In this document: in pieces, positions 9,584 through 18,943 of the stretch | Position numbering within the stretch: the first letter of the stretch is position 1 | Layout: the number at the start of each line of letters is the position of its first letter | Assembly (NCBI RefSeq): GCF_000621965.1 | Contig: NZ_KK211375.1 | Location: 264,522-328,521 of the forward strand | Length of the DNA: 64,000 bases | Reading direction: 5' to 3' | Source: Methanobrevibacter wolinii SH | Lineage (GTDB): Archaea > Methanobacteriota > Methanobacteria > Methanobacteriales > Methanobacteriaceae | The notes under the pieces: model-generated | The model's database searches: none | What the model was told of the DNA's origin: nothing | The model's input: only the letters and a program-made list of their open reading frames with translations | Position numbers and translations under genes: made by a program

Positions 9584-10010
9584 AATGTTTTTATTAAAAC
9601 TTATTTTTTTTTAAAATTTAATTTAATTTTTTATTAAATTCAATGACTTAAATAAATTATTTTAATACTTTATTTTTTTTAAATATTATTTTTAATCTAT
9701 TAATTCTATTTTTATAAAAATTTAAATAGTATTTAATACTAGAAAATCAAATTTACTAAAATTGTTATTTTATATTATAATGTATTAATTTTATTTAGTA
9801 TCATTATTTTCAAGTAATTTTGATTTTTTATAAAGAATTTTGGTAATATTTAAATATATTATAATTTATATTATATAACATGTATTTTTGATTAAAGTCA
9901 ATTTTACTTAATTTAAAGTTGAATTTTATTTGCTTTATAAAAAATTTTATTTAAATTTTAAAAAGTTATATAAAATTTTTTTCTTAATTTATGAAAGAGG
10001 TGAAAAAAAA
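9584..10010. promoter_or_regulatory. AT-rich spacer and leader of the second adhesin gene
   Basis: The spacer is AT-rich with no gene. TATA-like sequence lies around 9852-9885. The ribosome binding site AGAGGTG at 9996-10002 sits 8 nt before a GTG at 10011, which decides the start of the following gene. Confidence 0.5.
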
Positions 10011-12467
10011 GTGTTTTCTAAAAAGAGTATTTTAATAATTTCTATTTTAGCTATTTTCTGTTTATGTATATCTGGAATTAGTGCTACAGAGATTAATGAT
10101 ACTAATTCAAATTTAATAAGCCAGTCAGATAACTCTCAGATGAATCTAAATAATTCTGTTTATGAAGATTCAAATGAAAATGTATCAGAGGATAATACTA
10201 ATTCATTTGATGTAGATAATAGTACATTTTTCAATTACTTTGGACAAGATGGTTTCTTAAATAATACAGTTGTACCAGAAGGTTCTACTGTAAATTTACA
10301 TGGTAATTTTGCAAATATAACCACTTCAGATGGAAATATTTTAGATGGAATTACATTTGATTATAAAGTTACTGTAAATGGTATTAATGCTACTATTTAT
10401 GATACTACTGTAAGCTTAGCTAATGATGGTATTATTTTAAATGATTTAAGTTTTATTAATAGTAAACAAGATGCTGCAATTATAATTGGAGGTAATAATA
10501 ATGCTGTCAATGGTGTTTATATTAATCAATCAACTAAAGGCATTGATTCTTATGGAATTTACATTGATAGTGTTTCTAATATTAACTTAACTAATAATAA
10601 TATATTATTTAATGGAAATGAGAATAAAACTACTACTAATTTCCCAATATATATTAATGATGCTTCTAATATTTTAATTGAAAATAATTCAATTGATAAT
10701 AATGTTCCTTCTGTTCCATTAGGATATGATAGTAATTATAATGTAATCTGTTATAAAGGAGGTATTGCTGTTATTAGTTCTAATAAAACTTCCTTAAAAA
10801 ATAATAAGATAAAAACTACTTATAATAATGTTTCAGGTTCTTATGATACTTTATATAATATATTCATTAAAGGGTCTAATACTAGTCTCATTAATAATAC
10901 AATTATAACTACTGGTAATAGTTATGTATATGGTGTTAATATTAATGGAATCGTATCTTATGGTAATGATGGTAGTTTTATGATTTATTCTTCTTCTTTT
11001 ATCCTTGATAATAACACTATTATTGTTAATGGAAATAATTATGCAAATGGTATATATGTAAATGGTCCTTCTAATGGTAATATTACTAATAATTATATTA
11101 ATTCTACTGGTATTACTGTAAGTTATCCTATTGCTTCAGCAGCATGGAGTGGTGCAGCTAATGTTAATTATATTAATAACACAATATATGGTTTAGCTAA
11201 TTCTGTTTATGGTATTGAATTAATGGGTACTAATGAAACTGTTATATCTAATAATATTACTGGTGATGGTAACTATACTTTAGGTATTGCTTCTAGTGGT
11301 GATAATAATGGTTTAATTATTAAAGATAATAATATCATTCTTAATGGTTTAGGTCTTTCTAAACCTACTACTGGTGACTCAATTTCATCTGATAATATAG
11401 GTATTGTTGTATATAAAAACAGTGGAATTATTGAAGGTAATAATATTAGTTCTTCTGGTTATTATGGAATAAACCTTACATCAACTTCTAATAATACTGT
11501 AATTAATAATAATATTATTGCAAATAATACTGTTGGTGATTATGCAGTTTATAATAATGGAAATAATACTGTTAAAGATAATATACCTATAAAAAATCAA
11601 TCTAATATTAAAATTGATATTGATGATAATGGAAATATAATTCTTAATTTAACAGATTCTAATGGAAATCCTATACCTGAAGCAAATATTAAATATGCTA
11701 TAAATGGTACTGAAATAGGTACTATTACTACAGATAAAAAAGGTATTGCTAATATCACAGATTTAGAAGGTAAATTGATTTTTACTGTTAAATATGAAGG
11801 AGATAAATATTTCTTTGGATCTGATGTATCTGATAGTTTTATATTAGTTAAAAAAGCTCCTGAAAGATTAGCTACTGTTATTGTTTCTAGTGATTTTAGT
11901 CAGACTGCTGTTGATTTTTATCATGGTGAGCGTGGTGGATACTTTACTGTCACTCTTAAAGATCAAAATGGTAATGTTTTAGTTAATAAGCCTGTTAGTG
12001 TTGGTTTTAATGGTGTTGTTTATAATCTTGTAACTGATGATGCTGGTGTTGCAAAACTTCAGATTAATCTTGCTTGGAGTGGTATTTATACTTTTGCTGT
12101 TGCTTTTTTAGGTGATGATGATTATAATGGTAGTTTTGTTGTTAATAAGATTACTATTAGTCCTAAAGTTTCTAGTATTGCTGTTAGTGGTGTTAATCCT
12201 GTTAAGGTTAATGTTTATAGGACTTTGACTTTTACTCTTAAAGGTGTTTCTGCTTTAGATAGTAGAAAGTCTGTTAATGCTGTTGGTAGGGTTTTAACTG
12301 TTGTTGTTAATGGTAGGACTTATAATTTGAAAACAGATAAGAATGGTAGAGCAAGTCTTAGGTTAAGGTTTAGTCGTGCTGGTGTTTATACTATTACTAC
12401 TCGTTTTGTTGGTGATGGTACTTTTGCTGCTAAATCTATGACTAGTAGGATTACTGTAAGAAGATAG
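10011..12467 (+). CDS. secreted adhesin-like protein with parallel beta-helix and Ig-like C-terminal module
   Basis: I place the start at GTG 10011 (818 aa), not at the in-frame TTG at 9930, because AGAGGTG at 9996-10002 is correctly spaced and the signal peptide (KKSILIISILAIFCLCISGI, then SAT) then sits at the N-terminus. Next comes an Asn/Ser-rich region and a parallel beta-helix with many SNxxxxNN-type turns (pectate-lyase/NosD-like). Two Ig-like domains follow, and the terminal module is shared with the preceding adhesin (AVDFYHGERGGYFTV to the end). There is no peptidase domain and no C-terminal transmembrane anchor. Codon choice in the last ~100 codons shifts to GTT/GGT/AGG, unlike the AAT-rich middle. 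The likely role is cell-surface adhesion or wall association. Confidence 0.88.
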   Translation: MFSKKSILIISILAIFCLCISGISATEINDTNSNLISQSDNSQMNLNNSVYEDSNENVSEDNTNSFDVDNSTFFNYFGQDGFLNNTVVPEGSTVNLHGNFANITTSDGNILDGITFDYKVTVNGINATIYDTTVSLANDGIILNDLSFINSKQDAAIIIGGNNNAVNGVYINQSTKGIDSYGIYIDSVSNINLTNNNILFNGNENKTTTNFPIYINDASNILIENNSIDNNVPSVPLGYDSNYNVICYKGGIAVISSNKTSLKNNKIKTTYNNVSGSYDTLYNIFIKGSNTSLINNTIITTGNSYVYGVNINGIVSYGNDGSFMIYSSSFILDNNTIIVNGNNYANGIYVNGPSNGNITNNYINSTGITVSYPIASAAWSGAANVNYINNTIYGLANSVYGIELMGTNETVISNNITGDGNYTLGIASSGDNNGLIIKDNNIILNGLGLSKPTTGDSISSDNIGIVVYKNSGIIEGNNISSSGYYGINLTSTSNNTVINNNIIANNTVGDYAVYNNGNNTVKDNIPIKNQSNIKIDIDDNGNIILNLTDSNGNPIPEANIKYAINGTEIGTITTDKKGIANITDLEGKLIFTVKYEGDKYFFGSDVSDSFILVKKAPERLATVIVSSDFSQTAVDFYHGERGGYFTVTLKDQNGNVLVNKPVSVGFNGVVYNLVTDDAGVAKLQINLAWSGIYTFAVAFLGDDDYNGSFVVNKITISPKVSSIAVSGVNPVKVNVYRTLTFTLKGVSALDSRKSVNAVGRVLTVVVNGRTYNLKTDKNGRASLRLRFSRAGVYTITTRFVGDGTFAAKSMTSRITVRR
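12057..12143 (+). repeat. near-identical DNA block shared with the upstream adhesin (copy 2)
   Basis: This is the partner of 9139-9225, with 86 of 87 bases identical. The encoded segment is in the same position of the shared C-terminal module, about 320-410 bases before each stop codon. Confidence 0.85.
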
Positions 12468-12474
12468 TTTTTTT

Positions 12475-12509
12475 AAAATAGTCATTCACTGACTATTTTA
12501 CTTTTTTTT
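12475..12509 (+). terminator. hairpin with T-tract after the second adhesin gene
   Basis: Perfect 10-bp arms AAAATAGTCA (12475-12484) and TGACTATTTT (12490-12499) around a 5-nt loop are followed by AC and eight Ts. The position mirrors the hairpin after the first adhesin. Confidence 0.75.
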
Positions 12510-12611
12510 AAAATTAATTCTAAATTTTAGACTCTAATTAATCTTTAATAAAATAGTTTTTTTCGTGTTTTCTTGTTTTTTTTTAAATTCAGTAAATAAT
12601 TAAAATAAGTT

Positions 12612-12638
12612 AAAGATTAATATATTAAATTAATCTTT
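12612..12638 (-). terminator. inverted repeat at the 3' end of taw1
   Basis: Ten-base arms AAAGATTAAT (12612-12621) and ATTAATCTTT (12629-12638) overlap the taw1 stop codon. On the minus strand this forms a hairpin just at the end of the gene. Confidence 0.45.
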
Positions 12639-13550
12639 TGTAAGTAGTACAACACGACTTATTTTAGATCCATTTGTTATACTACGTCCACAATTTTCTC
12701 CAATTTTTGATGCAAATGCATTAACTTCATCATAACTTGGCATATTATCTAAACTTAATCTATCTCTTGATGAACCTACACACATATAGGATTTTACTTC
12801 GATATATGTTGGGTCTGCTTTTTCAATAAGTTTTGCATAATCTTCTGGATTAATCATATTTTTTCCTTTAACAAGGGTAATTCGAAGTGCAGTATTATTA
12901 GTAAATGTATTAAGAATTTCTAATGATTTATTTAAATTATCCCAAGCTTTGTCTATTTGAGGGTTACATAATTCTTTATATATTTTATTGTTAGGTGCAT
13001 CTAATGAGAGATATGTTTGACTTGGTTCATTTCCTAATGTATTTAATTTATTATAATTTTGACCATTTGATACAAGAAATGTTGAAAATCCTTGATGGTT
13101 AAATTCTCCAATAAGTCCATCAATATCTGGATATAATGTTGGTTCTCCTGCAAGAGAAATTGCTGCATTAGTTGGTTTTTTCATTTCTTCTAATTTTTTT
13201 CTATCTGCTTTATCATTACCATAATATCCACATAAAAGTTTATTATGTTCTTTAATCCCATCTTCTACAATAGTTTCTGGATCATCCCATGGACCTTCCC
13301 ATTCTGTTTTTGTAAGTGATAAATCTCTCCAACAAAAGGAACATTTTTGTTGACAAAATGGGACTGCTGGTGACATTTGTAAACATCTATGTGATTCTAT
13401 CCCATAAAATTTTTGTTTATAACAAACATCACGATTTACAATACTTTCACGTGTCCAGTGACAAATTTTACATGCTGCATGACCATTTTTTCCTAAAAAA
13501 CGATATCCACTTTTTTCTAATATCTTTTGTTCTTCCTTTGTTAATGCCAT
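12630..13550 (-). CDS. taw1: tRNA 4-demethylwyosine synthase (radical SAM, Taw1/TYW1)
   Basis: This enzyme joins two carbons of pyruvate to N1-methylguanosine-37 of tRNA-Phe to build the tricyclic wyosine base. It is 306 aa, the archaeal length without a flavodoxin domain. The radical-SAM cluster ligands are C66, C70 and C73 (CX3CX2C). The second 4Fe-4S cluster ligands are C30, C43 and C56. The 13-residue spacings match the M. jannaschii enzyme with a constant offset of four residues. The SAM-binding SLAGEPTLYPDID segment follows. The gene stands alone on the minus strand, convergent with the adhesin gene and divergent from tpiA. The start is the ATG at 13550 after AGGTAATCTT. Confidence 0.93.
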   Translation of the reverse strand: MALTKEEQKILEKSGYRFLGKNGHAACKICHWTRESIVNRDVCYKQKFYGIESHRCLQMSPAVPFCQQKCSFCWRDLSLTKTEWEGPWDDPETIVEDGIKEHNKLLCGYYGNDKADRKKLEEMKKPTNAAISLAGEPTLYPDIDGLIGEFNHQGFSTFLVSNGQNYNKLNTLGNEPSQTYLSLDAPNNKIYKELCNPQIDKAWDNLNKSLEILNTFTNNTALRITLVKGKNMINPEDYAKLIEKADPTYIEVKSYMCVGSSRDRLSLDNMPSYDEVNAFASKIGENCGRSITNGSKISRVVLLTKD

Positions 13551-13708
13551 AAGATTACCTAATCTTTTATTTGATATAATTTTTAAGTACTAAAAACTTT
13601 AATTTAATACTCTTTAATTATTTATATATTAATTTATAAATTATTATATAATTATTGTAATTTTTAATTTAAAATAATTTTAATTGTATAATTAATGAGG
13701 TATAAATT

Positions 13709-14386
13709 ATGGTTAATATTAAAACACCTGTTGTAATCTTAAATTTCAAAACTTATTTAGAAGCAAGTGGAGAAAATGCTTTAAAATTAGCTAAAATGTT
13801 AGAAAGTGCTGCTGATGAATCTGGAATTCAAATGATGGCTGTGCCTCAAGCTTGTGATATTTATAGAATAAAAGAAGAAACTAGTATTCCTGTTTTATCT
13901 CAACATATTGATAATATTTCTCCAGGAAGTCATACTGGTTCTACTTTATTAAATGCTTTAATGGATAATGGTATTGATGGAAGCTTATTAAACCATTCTG
14001 AAAAAAGATTAACTCTTGCTGATATACAGGAAATTAATCAAAAACTAAAAGATAATGATTTGATATCTTGTATATGTACAAATAATGTTGAAACAAGTGT
14101 TGCTGCAGCATCTTTTAACCCAGATATTGTTGCTATTGAACCTCCTCAACTTATTGGAACTGGAATTTCAGTATCTCAAGCAGAACCTGAAGTTGTTAAA
14201 GGTACTGTAGATAAAGTTAAAGCAGTTAACAAAGATGTTAAAGTTTTATGTGGTGCAGGTATTTCTACTGGTGAAGATATGCGTTCAGCAATTGATTTGG
14301 GTGCTGAAGGAGTACTTCTTGCATCTGGTATTGTCAAAGCTAAAGATCCAAGAAATGCTTTAATTGATCTTGTAAGTAAATTATAA
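13709..14386 (+). CDS. tpiA: triosephosphate isomerase (archaeal type)
   Basis: The 225-aa protein is the short archaeal form of triosephosphate isomerase, which interconverts glyceraldehyde 3-phosphate and dihydroxyacetone phosphate in gluconeogenesis. Catalytic residues are visible: N12 and K14 (NFKTY), H96 (LLNHSEKR) and E144 (VAIEPPQLIGTG). The phosphate-binding GAGIST and GVLLASGIV segments are near the C-terminus. The start ATG follows a GAGGT ribosome binding site. pgk lies 2 kb downstream, separated by two unrelated genes. Confidence 0.95.
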   Translation: MVNIKTPVVILNFKTYLEASGENALKLAKMLESAADESGIQMMAVPQACDIYRIKEETSIPVLSQHIDNISPGSHTGSTLLNALMDNGIDGSLLNHSEKRLTLADIQEINQKLKDNDLISCICTNNVETSVAAASFNPDIVAIEPPQLIGTGISVSQAEPEVVKGTVDKVKAVNKDVKVLCGAGISTGEDMRSAIDLGAEGVLLASGIVKAKDPRNALIDLVSKL

Positions 14387-14640
14387 TTTTTTCTTAATTC
14401 TAGCTATTGATAATATTATTTAAAGGTTTAGTTTAATTAGAGATATTTTGTTAAGGTTTTATTTATTTAAAAGTTTAGTTTAATTATATTAATTGGATAT
14501 TTCTAATTTATTTAAAAATTTAACTTTTTAATTATTTTTAAATTTAAATATTATTTTATATTTAATAATTTCAACAAATGATTTTAAATTAAAATTTAAT
14601 TTTAATAGAATCAGTTTTTTTATAATTTTTTATTGATAAT

Positions 14641-15303
14641 ATGATTGTTTATAGGCCGTTATGTGAAAATGATGATTTAAATATTATTTCTGATTGGATT
14701 TATCAAACAGATAAAATATTTAATTTTTTATTTAAAACTAAGGAAAATGCAATTGATGCAATATCTAAATTAATACTCTCAAACACTAAAAATCTTTATT
14801 ATAAAGATTTTATTACTGTTGCATCTGAAGGAGATAATATATTAGGTATTGTAATTTCTTATAGGGGATGTGATTTTTCATATTCTGAAGTAGTAAAAGC
14901 ACTTTTAGATACTCATTGTACTTCTTATTTTAGAGCACACATGTTTCCAGTTTTAGATGAAATTCTTGCTTCATATGTTGGAGATAATGAATATTATATA
15001 GGAATTTTATATGTAAATCCTAATTTTAGACATAATAAAATGGGTTCTAAATTAGTTAATTATTGTATTAATGAAGCTAAAAACTTAAATTGTGATTGTG
15101 TAAAATTAGATGTTGAATCATTTAAAAAGTCATTACCTAATTTTTATGCTAAATTTGGATTTAAACAAGATTCTTATAATTTTTTTAAATCTATTAATAG
15201 TTATAATCATAATTTTATTCTTACTATGATTGGAAAAGTTTGTATTTCACATTCATTTGGTCTTGATTATGGTTGTTATGGTATGAAGTTAAATTTAAAA
15301 TGA
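14641..15303 (+). CDS. GNAT-family N-acetyltransferase
   Basis: The 220-aa protein has the acetyl-CoA-binding core of GNAT enzymes: a beta4 strand (YYIGILYVNPNFRHNKMGSKL) leading into the pyrophosphate loop RHNKMGSKLV, then the FYAKFGFKQ motif near residues 175-183. The N-terminal ~100 residues and the last ~35 do not resemble a specific subfamily. No ribosome binding site is evident before the ATG. A TATA-like TTTTTTTATAA lies only ~20-25 nt upstream, so a leaderless or very short-leader transcript is possible. The substrate is unknown. Confidence 0.75.
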   Translation: MIVYRPLCENDDLNIISDWIYQTDKIFNFLFKTKENAIDAISKLILSNTKNLYYKDFITVASEGDNILGIVISYRGCDFSYSEVVKALLDTHCTSYFRAHMFPVLDEILASYVGDNEYYIGILYVNPNFRHNKMGSKLVNYCINEAKNLNCDCVKLDVESFKKSLPNFYAKFGFKQDSYNFFKSINSYNHNFILTMIGKVCISHSFGLDYGCYGMKLNLK

Positions 15304-15466
15304 TTTTTAATTTTTTAATTATTTTTATTTATAAACTTAGGTTTTTTTAAATTAAAAATAAGTAATTTATTTAGAAATTGTTTTTTAATTAAATTAATGA
15401 TTTCAATAATATAAAATAATATTTTTAAGAGTCAAATTTTATATTAATTTTATTAAGGATGATATT

Positions 15467-16102
15467 ATGGAAAGAGTAGGTAATGTAGTTGCTATTATTG
15501 GTATGGATTTAGATTCTAATTCTTATATCTTTGATGATGTTATAGTAGATCCTGGAACTGGTCGTCATTTAGATTATTTCTTTGAAAATCTTAAAGAAGC
15601 TAATATAAAAATGGAAGATATTAATAAAATTGTAAATACTCATTGTCATTTTGATCATATGGGGGCAGATGAATATCTTCAAAAAGAATATGGGCTTGAA
15701 GTTTATATGCATGAACTTGATGCTGATGCAATTAAAAGATTAGATGGTGAAGAAACAGTTGCAAGTCACTTTGGATCTAAGGTTCCAGATATTGATGTAA
15801 ATATAATTCATGAAAAAGATAAATTTAATGATTTTGAAGTTATTCATACTCCAGGTCACACTCATGGAGGTATATGTTTATATGATAGTAAATCATTAAT
15901 TACTGGGGACACTGTATTTTCTGATGGTAGTTTTGGAAGAAGTGATTTTAAAACAGGTAGTACTGATGATATGAAAAATTCACTTAATAGACTTGCTAAA
16001 TTAGATGTTGAAAATGTTTTTACTGGACATGGTCCATATATAGTTGGAAATGGATCTAAATCTGTTAAATTATCTAGTGATAATGCAAATAAATGGTATT
16101 AA
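15467..16102 (+). CDS. metallo-beta-lactamase-fold hydrolase
   Basis: The 211-aa protein is a glyoxalase II-like MBL-fold hydrolase. The metal ligands are H59, H61, D63 and H64 (HCHFDH), H131 (PGHTHGG), D148 (TGDTVFSD) and H188 (TGHGP), so both metal sites look complete. Such proteins hydrolyse thioesters or other acyl groups, and the substrate cannot be read from the sequence. The ribosome binding site is AAGGATGAT. The last ~40 bases of the gene are duplicated just downstream (16128-16171). Confidence 0.85.
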   Translation: MERVGNVVAIIGMDLDSNSYIFDDVIVDPGTGRHLDYFFENLKEANIKMEDINKIVNTHCHFDHMGADEYLQKEYGLEVYMHELDADAIKRLDGEETVASHFGSKVPDIDVNIIHEKDKFNDFEVIHTPGHTHGGICLYDSKSLITGDTVFSDGSFGRSDFKTGSTDDMKNSLNRLAKLDVENVFTGHGPYIVGNGSKSVKLSSDNANKWY

Positions 16103-16171
16103 TTGATTTTTTATTATTTTAATATTTAGTGATAATGTAAATAAAGGTATTAATTGATTTTTTATTATTTA
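16076..16171. repeat. tandem duplication of the 3' end of the MBL hydrolase gene
   Basis: Bases 16076-16119 (end of the gene and its stop) recur at 16128-16171 with a few changes. Both read TAGTGATAATG, AAATAAA, then GGTATTAATTGATTTTTTA. The period is about 52 bp. The second copy has one fewer base and is not in frame as part of the gene. Confidence 0.75.
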
Positions 16172-16280
16172 AAATTAATAGAATTTAAATAATTCTATTT
16201 TTTTATATTGAAATTGATACGTGTTTTAGATAATTTAAATATTTATTAAAATTTTATTGTGTTTTTTGTTTTAGTTATAT

Positions 16281-16408
16281 TTTTTTGATTTTTTAATTAA
16301 CTTTAAGATTTTACTAAATTTTATAAAATAGTAATTACATATTTTTTGATTTTTTAATTAACTTTAAGATTTTACTAAATTTTATAAAATAGTAATTACA
16401 TATTTAAT
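16281..16408. repeat. two-copy 61-bp direct repeat before pgk
   Basis: The unit beginning GATTTTTTAATTAACTTTAA starts at 16287 and again at 16348, giving an exact 61-bp period with essentially identical copies ending in AATAGTAATTACATAT. The repeat makes up most of the spacer and ends ~27 bp before the pgk start, so it may overlap the pgk promoter. Confidence 0.85.
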
Positions 16409-16434
16409 ATTAATATATTTTTAAGAGTGGAATA

Positions 16435-17676
16435 ATGGTTGGAAAGTTTTATACTATTGATGATTTTGATGTAGAGGGTAAGACAGTACTTTTAAGGATT
16501 GATATTAATTCACCAGTAGATCCAAACACTGGTTCTATTTTAGATGATACTCGTATGAAATTGCATTCTAAGACAATTTTAGAACTTGCAAGAAAAGGAG
16601 CTAGGGTAATAATTTTAGCTCATCAATCACGTCCAGGTAAAAAGGATTTTACTACTTTAAGACAACATTCTGATGTTTTAAGTAGGTTGCTTAGAAGAAA
16701 AGTTAAATATGTTGATAGTATATTTTCAACTCCTGCTAAACTTGCAATTAATAATTTACGTCCTGGTGAAGTACTTCTTCTTGAGAATGTTAGATTTTTC
16801 TCAGAAGAATCATTAAAACGTCCAGTCGAACAACAAGCACAATCAATGATTGTACGTGAACTTTCACCATTAATTGATTATTTTGTTAATGATGCATTTG
16901 CAGCAGCTCATCGTGGACAAGTTTCACTTGTAGGTTTTACACTTGATACACCTTCTGCTGCTGGTCGTGTAATGGAGCATGAGTTACATATTATTCAATC
17001 TACATTAGATAATGTTAAATCTCCATGTGTATTTGCACTTGGTGGTATGAAAGCTGATGATTCTATTATGGTAGCTGAAAATGTTTGTGCAAATGGTACT
17101 GCAGATTATGTTTTAACTAGTGGTCTTGTTGCTAATATTTTCCTTGCAGCAGCAGGATATAATATTGGTAAACCAAATATGGATTTAATTAAATCTCAAG
17201 GTTATCTTGATATGATTGATAAATGTAAAGGTTTACTTGATAAATATTCTAATCAAATAATTTATCCTAAAGATGTAGCTGTTGAAATTGATGGTGAAAG
17301 AGTAGATGTAAGTATTGATGAAATTCCAGATTATCCAATTTATGATATTGGTAAAAATACTAGTGCAGAATATGCAAAATCTATTATGGATGCAAAAACA
17401 ATATTTGCAAATGGTCCTGCAGGTGTATTTGAAAATCCATTATTCTCAATAGGTACTGAAGATATTATTAATGCAATTGCATCATCTAAAGGTTATTCTA
17501 TTATTGGTGGTGGACATATTGGTGCTGCTACAGTAAATATGGGATATGAAAATAAAGTTAATCATGTAAGTAGTGGTGGTGGAGCTTGTATTAATTTACT
17601 TGCTGGTAAAAAATTAGATGCTGTTGAAGCATTAATTGATAATAAAAAAAGATTTGATAAAAAATTAAAAATTTAA
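16435..17676 (+). CDS. pgk: phosphoglycerate kinase
   Basis: The 413-aa protein transfers phosphate between ATP and 3-phosphoglycerate in gluconeogenesis. It shows the N-terminal substrate-binding motif (LLRIDINSPVD, residues 20-30), the HQSRPG loop, the FVNDAFAAAHRG signature, and the nucleotide-binding NGPAGVFE and GGGHIGAA motifs near the C-terminus. The length fits archaeal enzymes. The ATG at 16435 follows GAGTGG. The gene is alone in its transcription unit and its spacer contains the 61-bp direct repeat. It converges on thiE. Confidence 0.96.
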   Translation: MVGKFYTIDDFDVEGKTVLLRIDINSPVDPNTGSILDDTRMKLHSKTILELARKGARVIILAHQSRPGKKDFTTLRQHSDVLSRLLRRKVKYVDSIFSTPAKLAINNLRPGEVLLLENVRFFSEESLKRPVEQQAQSMIVRELSPLIDYFVNDAFAAAHRGQVSLVGFTLDTPSAAGRVMEHELHIIQSTLDNVKSPCVFALGGMKADDSIMVAENVCANGTADYVLTSGLVANIFLAAAGYNIGKPNMDLIKSQGYLDMIDKCKGLLDKYSNQIIYPKDVAVEIDGERVDVSIDEIPDYPIYDIGKNTSAEYAKSIMDAKTIFANGPAGVFENPLFSIGTEDIINAIASSKGYSIIGGGHIGAATVNMGYENKVNHVSSGGGACINLLAGKKLDAVEALIDNKKRFDKKLKI

Positions 17677-18100
17677 TTTTTATTTTTTTAGTAGGTTTTT
17701 TATTATTTTTTATATTTTTTGTTTTTTAGTACTGTTTTTTGTTGTTTTTGTATTTTTTCTGTTGTTTTTAGTAGGTTTTTTATTATTTTTGTATGTTTTT
17801 TATTGTTTTCCTGTTGCTTTTTTTAGTATATATTTTATTTCTGATTTTATTATTAAATTGAAATATTATTGAATTTATTTAGATTTATGTTAAAACTTAA
17901 AATTATTAATCAATTAAAATTTTTAAATTTAAAACTATATTTAATATAATTTTTGTTTTAGAATAAGTATGATTTTTATTGGGTATAAATAGTATTTTCT
18001 TTTAAAATAAGTATATGATTTTTATTTAGCTATAAATTTGTTTTAGAATAAGTATGATTTTTAGTTAGGTATAAAATATTTTATTTTTATAAAAAAAGTT
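17677..18100. repeat. T-rich convergent spacer with two repeat families
   Basis: The pgk-proximal half (17677-17825) is a series of T-tracts and contains a 26-bp exact repeat TTTTTAGTAGGTTTTTTATT+ at 17685-17710 and 17765-17790. The second half holds three imperfect copies of a ~37-40-bp unit (17954-17990, 17998-18037, 18039-18075) built on TTTTAGAATAAGTATGATTT and ending GGTATAAA or GCTATAAA. The T-tracts could serve as U-rich terminators for pgk. No gene is present. Confidence 0.7.
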
Positions 18101-18129
18101 AAGAGTTTAGTTAATTTTTTTAAACTCTT
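18101..18129 (-). terminator. hairpin overlapping the 3' end of thiE
   Basis: Nine-base arms AAGAGTTTA (18101-18109) and TAAACTCTT (18121-18129) overlap the thiE stop. On the minus strand they are followed by AACTTTTTTTAT, a classic U-tract. Confidence 0.65.
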
Positions 18130-18736
18130 CAAGTAATTTTTCACTAGCTTCTTTTGGTTCTTCAGCATCCATAATAGCAGAAACTACGGATATTCCATCA
18201 GCATTTGTGCCTTTTAAATCTTTAACATTATCTATTTTGATTCCACCAATTGCAACTACAGGAATATTTACTGCTTCTTTGATTTTTTTAAATTCTTCAA
18301 TGCTTACAGAATCTGCATCTTCTTTTGTACTTGTTGGGAAAACTGCTCCACAACCTATATAATCAGCACCGTCTTTTTCTGCTTTTTTAGCTTGTTCAAC
18401 TGTTTGAGCAGATATTCCAAGTATTCTATCTGGTCCAAGTATATCTCTTGCTATTGACCCATCAATATCCTCTTGACCTACATGTGCACCATCTGCACCA
18501 AGACCTATTGCAATACTTAATCTATCATTGATTATAAGCGGAATATTATATTTGTCAGTTATTTCTTTAACTGCTTTTGCTTTTTCATAAAAAGGTATAA
18601 GATCAAGTTCTTTTTCACGAACTTGTACAATACTTACTCCACCTTTAATACTTTCTTCAATAATATCTAAGAATTCTTGATTTCTTTTATTTTTACTATT
18701 TGTTACAAGATATAAAGAATAATCAATATTTTCCAT
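18107..18736 (-). CDS. thiE: thiamine-phosphate synthase
   Basis: The 209-aa TIM-barrel enzyme couples hydroxymethylpyrimidine diphosphate to thiazole phosphate to give thiamine phosphate. Family motifs are present: GVSIVQVREKELD, then LIINDRLSIAIGLGADGAHVGQEDI, GISAQTVEQAKKAEKDGADY and GCGAVFPTSTKED. The C-terminal phosphate-binding VAIGGI is present. The ribosome binding site GGAG lies 12 nt before the ATG on the minus strand. It lies downstream of the two thiM copies but 207 bp away, so it may have its own promoter. Confidence 0.95.
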   Translation of the reverse strand: MENIDYSLYLVTNSKNKRNQEFLDIIEESIKGGVSIVQVREKELDLIPFYEKAKAVKEITDKYNIPLIINDRLSIAIGLGADGAHVGQEDIDGSIARDILGPDRILGISAQTVEQAKKAEKDGADYIGCGAVFPTSTKEDADSVSIEEFKKIKEAVNIPVVAIGGIKIDNVKDLKGTNADGISVVSAIMDAEEPKEASEKLLEEFKKIN

Positions 18737-18943
18737 ATTTGTCTATCTCCGTTTTAAAATTAATTAATAAAAAAATTTATTTTAAATGCTATTGAAATCT
18801 ATTTATTTTAAAATTGAAATAAAATATATTTTTAATTTAATGATTTTATTATATAAATTCAATATATTTCTATTAGTATAAATATTAATATTAATTAATT
18901 GAAAATCTTGATTTTTTAAATTAAATTTAAAAATTTAATTTAT

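Noticed and set aside
9930..10010. Upstream start (TTG 9930) for the second adhesin
   Set aside because: It would put 27 extra residues before the signal peptide, and the ribosome binding site at 9996-10002 points to GTG 10011.
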